Source: Simplicispira lacusdiani (GTDB taxonomy: Bacteria; Pseudomonadota; Gammaproteobacteria; Burkholderiales; Burkholderiaceae_C). Taken from it: DNA of 64,000 bases. The DNA lies in contig NZ_QXGR01000003.1 of assembly GCF_003604195.1 (NCBI RefSeq), positions 62,001 to 126,000 of the forward strand, given 5' to 3'. Shown piece after piece: positions 33,627 to 42,907 of this stretch. The stretch's first letter is position 1. Each line of letters opens with the position of its first letter. A program made the position numbers and the translations under genes. The notes beneath the pieces were generated by a model, which worked only from the letters and a program-made list of their open reading frames with translations, ran no database searches and was not told the DNA's origin.

Positions 33627-33692
33627 CGATAACTCCTAGTAGGTGTTCTTCTACCGGCGGCCAGCCCAACCGGGCCTGGCCACCATACAAGC

Positions 33693-34286
33693 TTACAGAT
33701 CTTCGTCTGCGTCTTCCTTCATGCCTTTGGGCTTGGTATGCGCAATGCCCTTGTGGCAATCGATACAGGTCTGCTTCTCTTCCTGCGCGATCTTGTGCAT
33801 CTTGGCGCCACGCGCCTTCTGCTTCTCGACATCCATGCCCTCGAAGCTATGGCAATTACGGCATTCACGCGAATCGGCGGCCTTCATCCGCGCCCACTCC
33901 CGTTCCGCCAGGGTCAGGCGCTTGGCCTCGAATTTTTCCTTGGTGTCGATGGTGCCGGTCAGCTTGCCCCACACCTCGCGGCTGGCCTGGATCTTGCGGA
34001 TCATCTTGTGCGTCCAGTCCTTGGGCACATGACAGTCCGAGCAAACAGCGCGGACACCCGTGCGGTTGCTGTAGTGGATCGTCTTCTTGTATTCCTGGTA
34101 CACGTTGTCGTGCATTTCATGGCACGAAATACAGAAGTCCATCGTGTTGGTCGCTTCCATACCGGTGTTGAAACCACCCCAGAACAGAATGCCAGAGATA
34201 AAGCCCGTCACCAACAGACCAAGCAGCGAATACTTCGCGCTCGGCTTTTTCAGCGTGGCCCACAAGGTTGCAAGTTTTCCAGCCAT
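33693..34286 (-). CDS. nirT: Tetraheme NapC/NirT-family cytochrome c
   Basis: This 197-residue protein has one N-terminal membrane anchor (SLLGLLVTGFISGILFWGGF) and four CXXCH motifs: CISCH, CSDCH, CRNCH and CIDCH. NapC/NirT proteins oxidise membrane quinol and pass electrons to periplasmic reductases. Its place right after nirS(2) and before nirB supports NirT, the donor for cytochrome cd1. ATG 34286 follows ggggagag at good spacing. The C-terminus is acidic (EDADEDL). Confidence 0.88.
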   Translation of the reverse strand: MAGKLATLWATLKKPSAKYSLLGLLVTGFISGILFWGGFNTGMEATNTMDFCISCHEMHDNVYQEYKKTIHYSNRTGVRAVCSDCHVPKDWTHKMIRKIQASREVWGKLTGTIDTKEKFEAKRLTLAEREWARMKAADSRECRNCHSFEGMDVEKQKARGAKMHKIAQEEKQTCIDCHKGIAHTKPKGMKEDADEDL

Positions 34287-34325
34287 CAAATCTCTCCCCA
34301 CTTCGTTTTCGCATCAGAGACGCGT

Positions 34326-34353
34326 GGATCGAGGGGCTTGCGCCCCTCGATCC
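34326..34353 (-). other. Stable hairpin between nirS(2) and nirT
   Basis: ggatcgaggggc (34326-34337) and gcccctcgatcc (34342-34353) form a perfect 12-bp stem with a 4-base loop, 27 bases past the nirS(2) stop. No T-run follows on the minus strand. It could act as an mRNA 3' stabiliser or partial terminator, giving more NirS than NirT. This is inference. Confidence 0.65.
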
Positions 34354-34380
34354 TTCTTGCCTCAGTTCAAGGCTGTTCTA

Positions 34381-36222
<1,842 letters not shown>

Positions 36223-36272
36223 CTAAGGGCAACAGAATGTACGCACAATTCAGGCATTGCTTGTGGTGGCGT

Positions 36273-36297
36273 GCGCGCGCATGAATCGTGCGCGCGC
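36273..36297. other. Alternating GC hairpin in the nirS/ccm intergenic region
   Basis: gcgcgcgca (36273-36281) and tgcgcgcgc (36289-36297) form a 9-bp stem with the loop tgaatcg, 40 bases before ccmA. It could affect ccmA translation, or act as a divider between divergent promoters. No known motif is matched. Confidence 0.5.
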
Positions 36298-36336
36298 CTG
36301 CCTTAAGATGCAAGCTTGTGACCTGGATACAACAAA

Positions 36337-36969
36337 TTGAAATCTGAGCCGGTTCTTACCTTTGACAATCTCGGTTGCAGCAAAGGCGGTCGCCAACTGT
36401 TCCAGGGCATCCATTGCGTTTTGCAATCCGGATGCTGGCTTCATGTGGTGGGTGCCAATGGCATAGGAAAAACCAGCATGCTGCGCATGCTGTGCGGCCT
36501 CGCACCCATCGAGTCGGGCGACATCCAGTGGAACGGCCAATCCATCCGCAAGCACCGCGCGGCTTTCGAGCAGGACCTGTGCTACCTCGGCCACCTCAAC
36601 GGCCTGCAGGAATCCATGACGGTGAATGAAAACCTGGCTTTCGCTGCGGCGCTGCGCGGCCTCCGGCCGGACCCGGCACGGGTGCCCGCCATCCTGGCCC
36701 GCTTTGGCGTCCCGGGGCGCGGCGAGCACCTGGTGCGCCATCTATCGCAAGGCCAGAAACGCCGCGTGGCCCTGTCGCGGCTGGCGCTGAGCCCCGCCCG
36801 GCTCTGGGTACTCGATGAACCCTTCGTGGCCATGGACGACACAGGCATTCGCATGCTGACCGATCTGATCGCCGAGCATCTGGCCACCGGCGGCCTGGCC
36901 GTGCTGACCAGCCACCAGCCCGTGGAGATCGGCGACGTGCCAGTCCAGATCCTGGAGCTGCGCGCATGA
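36337..36969 (+). CDS. ccmA: Heme exporter ATP-binding protein CcmA
   Basis: This 210-residue ABC ATPase works with CcmB, CcmC and CcmD to release holo-CcmE during cytochrome c maturation. It has Walker A GANGIGKTS, the signature LSQGQKRRVALSRL, Walker B LWVLDEPFVAMD and a switch His in LTSHQP. The first start after the upstream in-frame stop (36319-36321) is TTG 36337, with no clear ribosome binding site, so initiation may be weak. Its stop overlaps the ccmB start by 4 bases. It is divergent from nirS(2). Confidence 0.93.
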   Translation: MKSEPVLTFDNLGCSKGGRQLFQGIHCVLQSGCWLHVVGANGIGKTSMLRMLCGLAPIESGDIQWNGQSIRKHRAAFEQDLCYLGHLNGLQESMTVNENLAFAAALRGLRPDPARVPAILARFGVPGRGEHLVRHLSQGQKRRVALSRLALSPARLWVLDEPFVAMDDTGIRMLTDLIAEHLATGGLAVLTSHQPVEIGDVPVQILELRA

Positions 36970-37667
36970 AGCCCCTCTCTTCCGCCAAGCCCCTGGGGCT
37001 GGCCTCGGTCCTGTTCGCCGTGCTGCGGCGCGAAGTCGCGCTGGCGCTGCGCCAAAAGGGCGAGGTGCTGACACCGCTGGTGTTTTTCATCGTCGTCGCC
37101 AGCCTGTTCCCGCTCGGGGTCGGCCCCGAGTCGGCCCTGCTGCTGCGCATGGCGCCCGGCGTGTTGTGGGTCAGCGCGCTGCTCGCGGCCATGCTGTCGC
37201 TGCAGCGTATGTTCGCCAGTGACTATGCCGATGGCTCGCTGGAGCAGATGCTGCTGTCGCCTACCCCCCTGACCCTGCTGGTGGCCGCCAAGGCGCTGTC
37301 GCATTTCGTGCTGTCCGGCCTGCCGCTGGTGCTGGTGGCGCCGGTGCTCGGGCTGCAGTTCGGGCTGGATGGCCGCGCACTCGGCATCCTCATGCTGTCG
37401 CTGCTGCTGGGCACGCCCACGCTGAGCCTGATCGGCAGTATTGGAGCATCGCTCACCTTGGGCGTGCGCGGCGCTGGGGTACTGCTCTCGTTGTTAATAT
37501 TGCCGCTCTACATCCCCGTGCTGATCTTTGGCGCAGGCGCCGTGGAAGCGGATGCCTCCGGCCTGGGCGCCAGCGGTCACCTCTCGCTGCTCGCGGCCTT
37601 GCTGGTGCTGTCATTGTTCTTCGCCCCCCTCGCCACCACGGCCGCCTTGAAAATTTCCCTGGAATGA
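36966..37667 (+). CDS. ccmB: Heme exporter membrane protein CcmB
   Basis: This 233-residue membrane partner of CcmA has about six helices. It includes the family segments REVALALRQKGEVLTPLVFFIVVASLFPLGVGPE, GVLWVSALLAAMLSLQRMFASDYADGSLEQMLLSP and a C-terminal LLALFFAPLATTAALKISLE-type end. ATG 36966 overlaps the ccmA stop, and its own stop overlaps the ccmC start. Confidence 0.94.
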   Translation: MKPLSSAKPLGLASVLFAVLRREVALALRQKGEVLTPLVFFIVVASLFPLGVGPESALLLRMAPGVLWVSALLAAMLSLQRMFASDYADGSLEQMLLSPTPLTLLVAAKALSHFVLSGLPLVLVAPVLGLQFGLDGRALGILMLSLLLGTPTLSLIGSIGASLTLGVRGAGVLLSLLILPLYIPVLIFGAGAVEADASGLGASGHLSLLAALLVLSLFFAPLATTAALKISLE

Positions 37668-38404
37668 AAACACACGGCATTCAATGGTTCAAATACGCCT
37701 CCCCCCAGAATTTCTATTTTCTGGCGGGAAGGATGTGGCCCTGGTTCGCAGCCCTGGCAACCGTGCTGATGGTGGCGGGCCTGTGGATCTCCTTCTTCGT
37801 GGCGCCGGTCGATGCCCAGCAGGGCCAGGGCTACCGCATCATCTTCGTGCATGTGCCGACGTCCCAGATGTCGATGTTCATCTACATCGTCATGGCCGGC
37901 TGGGCCGCCATCGGCCTGGCCTTCAACACCCGCCTTTCGGGCATGATGGCGTCGGCCCTGGCGCCCACGGGCGCGCTGTTCGCATTCCTTTCACTGGTCA
38001 CCGGGTCGCTCTGGGGCAAGCCGATGTGGGGCACCTGGTGGGTGTGGGACGCGCGGCTGACGTCCGAGCTGATCCTGCTGTTTCTGTATCTGGGCTTCCT
38101 GGCGCTGCAGTCGAGCATCGACGACCCCCGCCGCGCCGACAAGGCCTGCGCCGTGCTGGCCCTGGTCGGCGTGGTCAACGTGCCCATCATCTATTTCTCG
38201 GTCATCTGGTGGAACACCCTGCACCAGGGCGCGTCCGTGTCGATGACACGTGCGCCCTCCATGGCGGCTCCCATGCTCTGGGGCATGCTGATCATGGTGG
38301 TGGCTTTCTGGATGTACACCATCGCCGCCGCCCTGGCACGGGTGCGCAACATCATTCTCGACCGGGAACGTCATACCGAGTGGGTCAAAAATGCAGTGGA
38401 ATAG
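37664..38404 (+). CDS. ccmC: Heme transfer protein CcmC
   Basis: This 246-residue six-helix membrane protein loads heme onto CcmE. The periplasmic tryptophan-rich motif WGKPMWGTWWVWDARLTSELILLFLYLG and flanking histidines (FVHVPTSQM; WWNTLHQGAS) are present. Its last 14 bases overlap ccmD. Confidence 0.95.
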   Translation: MKTHGIQWFKYASPQNFYFLAGRMWPWFAALATVLMVAGLWISFFVAPVDAQQGQGYRIIFVHVPTSQMSMFIYIVMAGWAAIGLAFNTRLSGMMASALAPTGALFAFLSLVTGSLWGKPMWGTWWVWDARLTSELILLFLYLGFLALQSSIDDPRRADKACAVLALVGVVNVPIIYFSVIWWNTLHQGASVSMTRAPSMAAPMLWGMLIMVVAFWMYTIAAALARVRNIILDRERHTEWVKNAVE

Positions 38405-38570
38405 CGTTTCGGAATTCTTCGCCATGGGCGGCTACGCCCTCTATGTCTGGGGAAGCTTCGGGGCCACGGCCCTGGTGATGGTGGTGGAGTCGCTGCTGAT
38501 CCGCAGCCGGCGCAAGGAAATCCAACGAAACCTTCGCGCCGAACTTGAATCGAACGAAGCTCAATCATGA
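38391..38570 (+). CDS. ccmD: Heme exporter small protein CcmD
   Basis: This 59-residue protein starts at ATG 38391 inside the end of ccmC and stops at TGA 38568-38570, overlapping the ccmE ATG. It reads [20 protein letters not shown], then one membrane helix ([17 protein letters not shown]) and a basic tail ([18 protein letters not shown]). The [11 protein letters not shown] segment is the CcmD hallmark. CcmD is needed with CcmABC to release heme-loaded CcmE. Confidence 0.92.
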   Translation: MQWNSVSEFFAMGGYALYVWGSFGATALVMVVESLLIRSRRKEIQRNLRAELESNEAQS

Positions 38571-39004
38571 AACCACGTCACAAACGCGCCGCCATCATCG
38601 CCGGTGGCCTCGCCGCCTTGTCCCTGGCTGCCTTCCTGGTGCTCAATGCCTTTGAAAGCAACCTCGTCTTCTTCTTCAGCCCCAGCCAAGTCGCCGCTGG
38701 CGAGGCCCCCAAGAACCGTACCTTCCGCGTGGGTGGCATGGTCAAGGAGGGCTCGATCGAGCGCAAGGACCTCACGGTCAGCTTCATCGTCACCGACACC
38801 GCCCAGGACATGAAGGTCACCTACACCGGCATCCTTCCCGACCTGTTCCGCGAAGGCAAGGGCGTGGTGGCCCAGGGGAAGCTGGCCGATGACGGCCTGT
38901 TCACCGCCACCGAGGTGCTGGCCAAGCACGACGAAAACTACATGCCCCCCGAGGCGCAGCACGCGGTCGACCAGGCGCAAAAGACCATTGAAACGCTGAA
39001 ATAA
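38567..39004 (+). CDS. ccmE: Heme chaperone CcmE
   Basis: This 145-residue periplasmic chaperone has one N-terminal anchor ([22 protein letters not shown]) and an OB-fold domain. The heme-binding His121 lies in the conserved [12 protein letters not shown] motif, which has His and Tyr at the expected spacing. ATG 38567 overlaps the ccmD stop; ccmF follows after 2 bases. Confidence 0.95.
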   Translation: MKPRHKRAAIIAGGLAALSLAAFLVLNAFESNLVFFFSPSQVAAGEAPKNRTFRVGGMVKEGSIERKDLTVSFIVTDTAQDMKVTYTGILPDLFREGKGVVAQGKLADDGLFTATEVLAKHDENYMPPEAQHAVDQAQKTIETLK

Positions 39005-39006
39005 CC

Positions 39007-40974
39007 ATGATTCCCGAACTAGGCCATTTCGCGCTGATCCTGACCCTGCCCGTGGCGCTGGTGCTCGGCCTCCTGGGCGTTGCCGGCGGCCAGACCGGCC
39101 GCGCCGACTGGATGGCCCTGGTGCGGCCCGGCACGCAGGCACTCTGGGTGCTGACCGCCATCGCCTTTGGCAGCCTCACCTATGCCTTCTACGCGAACGA
39201 CTTTTCTGTCGTCTACGTGGTGCAGCACTCGAACACCTCCCTGCCCACGATGTACCGCATCGCCGGCGTCTGGGGCGGGCACGAAGGCTCCCTGCTGCTC
39301 TGGCACTTCATGCTGGTCTCCTGGATGCTGGTCGTCTCGATCTTCTCGCGCCAGCTGCCCGATGCCATGCTGTCGCGCGTGCTGGGCATCCTGGGCCTGG
39401 TCGCGGTGGGCTTTCTGCTGTTCATGCTGCTGACCTCCAACCCGTTCCTGCGCCTGATCGATGCGCCCGCCGACGGGCGCGACCTCAACCCGCTGCTGCA
39501 GGACCCGGGCCTGGTCTTCCACCCGCCCATGCTGTACATGGGCTACGTGGGCCTGGCCGTGCCCTTTGCCTTCGCCATCGCCGCCCTGCTCAATGGCCGG
39601 CTCGACGCCGCCTGGGCCCGCTGGTCGCGACCCTGGGCCACGGCGGCCTGGGTGTTCCTGACGCTGGGCATCGCCCTGGGTTCCTGGTGGGCCTATTACG
39701 AACTCGGCTGGGGCGGCTGGTGGTTCTGGGACCCGGTGGAAAACGCCTCCTTCCTGCCCTGGCTGGTGAGCGCGGCATTGATCCACTCGCTGGCCGTGAC
39801 GGAAAAGCGCGGCCTGTTCCGGCACTGGACCATCGTGCTGGCCATCACCGCCTTCTCGCTCAGCCTGCTGGGCACCTTCCTCGTGCGCTCGGGCGTGCTC
39901 ACCTCGGTGCACGCCTTCGCCACCGACCCCCGGCGCGGAGTGTTCATCCTGATCTTCCTGTCGGTCGTGGTGGGCGGCTCGCTCACGCTGTTCGCCCTGC
40001 GCGCCGGCAAGGTCCGCTCGGGTGGCGCCTTTGCCCTGTTCTCGCGCGAAACCTTCCTGCTGGTCAACAACGTGCTGCTGACCACGGCAGCCGCCACGGT
40101 GCTGCTGGGCACGCTGTACCCGCTCATCGTCGATGCCCTCAAGCTGGGCAAGCTGTCCGTGGGGCCACCGTACTTCAACGCCGTTTTCGTGCCCATCATG
40201 GTGCCGGTGCTGCTGTTCATGGTGATCGGCACCTACGCGCGCTGGAAGAGCGAGAGCGCGGTTGAAATGGCGCGCAAGCTCGGCCCCAGCGCCGTGGCAT
40301 CCGTGCTGCTGGGCTGCGCCCTGCCGCTCTTGGCGGGCCCATGGTCCGCGCTGTCCGCCATGGGCCTGAGCCTGGCGCTGTGGATCGTGCTGACCTCGCT
40401 GCAACAGATCTACCGCCAGATCCGGGACACCGTACAGTGGCGCTCCACCCCCTGGTCGTTCTGGGGCATGCACATCGCGCACATCGGCATCGCCGTCTGC
40501 GTGGTGGGCGTCACCATGGTCAAGGGCTACGAAACCGAGAAGGATGTGCGCATGCGCGTGGGCGACACCGTCTCCGTGGGGGGCTACACCTTCAAGCTTA
40601 CCGGCATCCGTGAAGCCAAGGGCCCCAACTACCGCGCCGACGTGGGCGATGTCGAACTGAGCCGCGACGGCAAGGTGCTGCGCATGCTGCACCCCGAGAA
40701 GCGCGCCTATTTCTCCACCACCATGCCCATGACCGAGGCGGCCATCGACACCGGCCTGACCCGCGACGTCTACGTGTCCCTGGGCGAGCAGCTCGAAGGC
40801 GGCGACAACCCGGCCTGGGCCATGCGCGTGTACCACAAGCCCTTCGTGAGCTGGATCTGGGGCGGCGGCCTGCTGATGGCCCTGGGCGGCACCCTGGCGG
40901 CGCTGGACCGGCGCTACCGCAAGAAGCGCGCGACGGCAGCGTCCACCATCGAGATCAAGGGCGCGGTGGCATGA
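39007..40974 (+). CDS. ccmF: Cytochrome c heme lyase subunit CcmF
   Basis: This 655-residue membrane protein attaches heme from CcmE to apocytochromes with CcmH and CcmI. The WWD domain reads ELGWGGWWFWDPVENASFLPWL. Conserved flanking segments are VWGGHEGSLLLWHF, LVFHPPMLYMGYVGLAVPFAFA and IHSLAVTEKRGLFRHWT. There are about 14-15 helices, and a periplasmic domain near the C-terminus. Length is typical. Its stop overlaps the ccmG start by 4 bases. Confidence 0.95.
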   Translation: MIPELGHFALILTLPVALVLGLLGVAGGQTGRADWMALVRPGTQALWVLTAIAFGSLTYAFYANDFSVVYVVQHSNTSLPTMYRIAGVWGGHEGSLLLWHFMLVSWMLVVSIFSRQLPDAMLSRVLGILGLVAVGFLLFMLLTSNPFLRLIDAPADGRDLNPLLQDPGLVFHPPMLYMGYVGLAVPFAFAIAALLNGRLDAAWARWSRPWATAAWVFLTLGIALGSWWAYYELGWGGWWFWDPVENASFLPWLVSAALIHSLAVTEKRGLFRHWTIVLAITAFSLSLLGTFLVRSGVLTSVHAFATDPRRGVFILIFLSVVVGGSLTLFALRAGKVRSGGAFALFSRETFLLVNNVLLTTAAATVLLGTLYPLIVDALKLGKLSVGPPYFNAVFVPIMVPVLLFMVIGTYARWKSESAVEMARKLGPSAVASVLLGCALPLLAGPWSALSAMGLSLALWIVLTSLQQIYRQIRDTVQWRSTPWSFWGMHIAHIGIAVCVVGVTMVKGYETEKDVRMRVGDTVSVGGYTFKLTGIREAKGPNYRADVGDVELSRDGKVLRMLHPEKRAYFSTTMPMTEAAIDTGLTRDVYVSLGEQLEGGDNPAWAMRVYHKPFVSWIWGGGLLMALGGTLAALDRRYRKKRATAASTIEIKGAVA

Positions 40975-41495
40975 AGAAGGCGCTGATCCCCCTGGGCCTG
41001 TTTCTGGTCCTGCTGGTGTTCCTGGCCATCGGCCTGACGCGCGACCCCCGTGTCGTGCCGTCACCCCTGATCGGCAAGGATGCCCCCATGTTCGTGGCTC
41101 CGGTGCTGCACACCCCCGAGAAGCAGTTCGCCGCACAGGACATGCGCGGCAAGGTCTGGCTGCTCAACGTCTGGGCCTCCTGGTGCACCGCCTGCCTGGA
41201 TGAGCACCCGGTGCTGGTGGCGTTCGCCAAGAACAAGAACATCCCCCTCGTCGGCCTGAACTACAAGGACCAGCCCGCCAACGGCATCAAGTGGCTAGGC
41301 CGCCATGGCGACCCCTACGACTTCTCGGTGATCGACCAGGACGGCCGCATCGGCATCGACTTCGGCGTGTACGGCGTGCCCGAAACCTTCCTGATCGACA
41401 AGGAAGGCAAGATCCGCCACAAGCAGATCGGCCCCGTCACCGAAGAGGCCCTGCTCAAGACCATCCTGCCGCTGGCGCGGGAGCTGCAAAAATGA
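40971..41495 (+). CDS. ccmG: Thiol:disulfide interchange protein CcmG/DsbE
   Basis: This 174-residue membrane-anchored thioredoxin-fold protein keeps the apocytochrome heme-binding cysteines reduced. The active site is NVWASWCTACLDEHP (Cys72 and Cys75; WCTAC instead of the frequent WCPTC/WCVPC). A GVYGVPETFLIDKEGKIRHKQIGPV segment carries the cis-Pro and family motif. ATG 40971 overlaps ccmF, and the stop overlaps ccmH. Confidence 0.94.
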   Translation: MKKALIPLGLFLVLLVFLAIGLTRDPRVVPSPLIGKDAPMFVAPVLHTPEKQFAAQDMRGKVWLLNVWASWCTACLDEHPVLVAFAKNKNIPLVGLNYKDQPANGIKWLGRHGDPYDFSVIDQDGRIGIDFGVYGVPETFLIDKEGKIRHKQIGPVTEEALLKTILPLARELQK

Positions 41496-41959
41496 AATTC
41501 TGGCTCACCCTCCTGCTGGCGTTGCAGTGCCTGCTGCCCGCCCAGGCCAATGAGGCCGCTCCGCTGGCCGAGGACCCCGTGGTGGAAAAGCGCATGGTCG
41601 CCATTTCCGAGGAACTGCGCTGCCTGGTCTGCCAGAACGAATCGCTGGCGGGCTCGCGGGCCGACCTGGCACTGGACCTCAAGCGCGAGATTCGCGGGCT
41701 CATCAAGGCCGGCAAGAGCGACACAGAGATCATGGACTTCATGGTCAGCCGCTATGGCGATTTCGTGCGCTACCGCCCCCCCGTCAACCCCGTGACCTGG
41801 TTGCTCTGGTTCGGCCCGTTCGTGCTGCTGGTCGGCGCCGTCTTCGTGCTGGTGCGCATGGTGCGCGGCAGCCAGCGCGCCAGCGCGCCACCCGCGCTCG
41901 ATGACGCGCAGCGCGCCAAGGCGCAATCCCTTCTGCAAGATCCGGACAAGCTTCCATGA
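41492..41959 (+). CDS. ccmH: Cytochrome c maturation protein CcmH
   Basis: This 155-residue periplasmic thiol-oxidoreductase has a signal peptide (MKFWLTLLLALQCLLPAQA), the redox motif LRCLVCQNES (Cys44 and Cys47) and a C-terminal membrane helix (PVTWLLWFGPFVLLVGAVFVLV). It is the short form; the TPR part is a separate gene, ccmI, which overlaps by 4 bases. Confidence 0.93.
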   Translation: MKFWLTLLLALQCLLPAQANEAAPLAEDPVVEKRMVAISEELRCLVCQNESLAGSRADLALDLKREIRGLIKAGKSDTEIMDFMVSRYGDFVRYRPPVNPVTWLLWFGPFVLLVGAVFVLVRMVRGSQRASAPPALDDAQRAKAQSLLQDPDKLP

Positions 41960-42819
41960 GCCTTTTCATTGCCCTCGCCGCGTTCATGACGCTGGCGGCC
42001 ATCGCCTGGATCGTATTGCCGCTGCTGCGCCCCGCCGCCAGCAACGGCGTGTCAAGCCAGCGCCTGAACGCCGCCATCTACCGCGACCAGCTTGAAGCCC
42101 TGGACCGCGACCTCGCCAGCGGCGCCATCAGCCCGGCCGACCACGAAGCCACGCGCGACGAACTGCAGTTGCGCCTGCTCGACGACACGGCGGAAGACCC
42201 ACAGGCGGCCACCACGCCAGCGGCCTCCGGTTTCTGGGGCTCCCGCCGCATGGCGGGCCTGGTCGCGCTGCTGCTGCCCACGGTCGCGGCCGGCATGTAC
42301 TACGGGCTGGGCGACCCTGCCGCGCTGAACCCTGCGGCGGCGCGCACCGCCAACGAACAGCAGGTCATCCAGATGGTCGAATCGCTGGCCGCCAAGCTCA
42401 AGGCCAACCCCGACAACCCCAAGGGCTGGGCCATGCTGGCGCGCTCGTACAAGGTGATGGGCCGCGTCGATGAAGCCGAGCAGGCCTACGCCAAGGCGGG
42501 CGCCGCGCTCGACGGCAACCCCGACCTGCTGGTCGACTACGCCGAACTGCTGGCGGTGCGGGCCCAGAATCGCATGGAAGGGCGTCCGGTGGAGCTGGTC
42601 CGCAAGGCGCTGTCCATCGACCCCGACCATCCCAGCGCGCTGATGATGTCCGGCGTGGCCGCCTACCAGCTCAATGATTTCGATGGCGCCGTGCGCGAAT
42701 GGGAAAAACTGCTCAGCGTGCTCGAACCCGGTTCGGAAGACGCCAAGATGACCCAGGAAAACCTGGACGAGGCACGCGTCCGCAGCCAAGAAGCGCGCAA
42801 ATCCGGCGCCAAGCCCTGA
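41956..42819 (+). CDS. ccmI: Apocytochrome chaperone CcmI (CycH)
   Basis: This 287-residue protein has two N-terminal helices (LFIALAAFMTLAAIAWIVLPLL; MAGLVALLLPTVAAGMYYGLG) flanking the conserved NAAIYRDQLEALDRDLASGAISPADHEATRDELQLRLLDD, then a periplasmic TPR domain (NPKGWAMLARSYKVMGRVDEAEQAYAKAGAAL and following). It delivers apocytochrome c to CcmF/H. It is the last gene of ccmABCDEFGHI. Confidence 0.92.
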   Translation: MSLFIALAAFMTLAAIAWIVLPLLRPAASNGVSSQRLNAAIYRDQLEALDRDLASGAISPADHEATRDELQLRLLDDTAEDPQAATTPAASGFWGSRRMAGLVALLLPTVAAGMYYGLGDPAALNPAAARTANEQQVIQMVESLAAKLKANPDNPKGWAMLARSYKVMGRVDEAEQAYAKAGAALDGNPDLLVDYAELLAVRAQNRMEGRPVELVRKALSIDPDHPSALMMSGVAAYQLNDFDGAVREWEKLLSVLEPGSEDAKMTQENLDEARVRSQEARKSGAKP

Positions 42820-42907
42820 AATCCGCCAGCACCGCCACTGCGCGGCACCACGCCCATCGCGGGCGGGGGTGCCTCCTGGCCCTGTCCACCGTGCAAGCCC
42901 CCACGAC

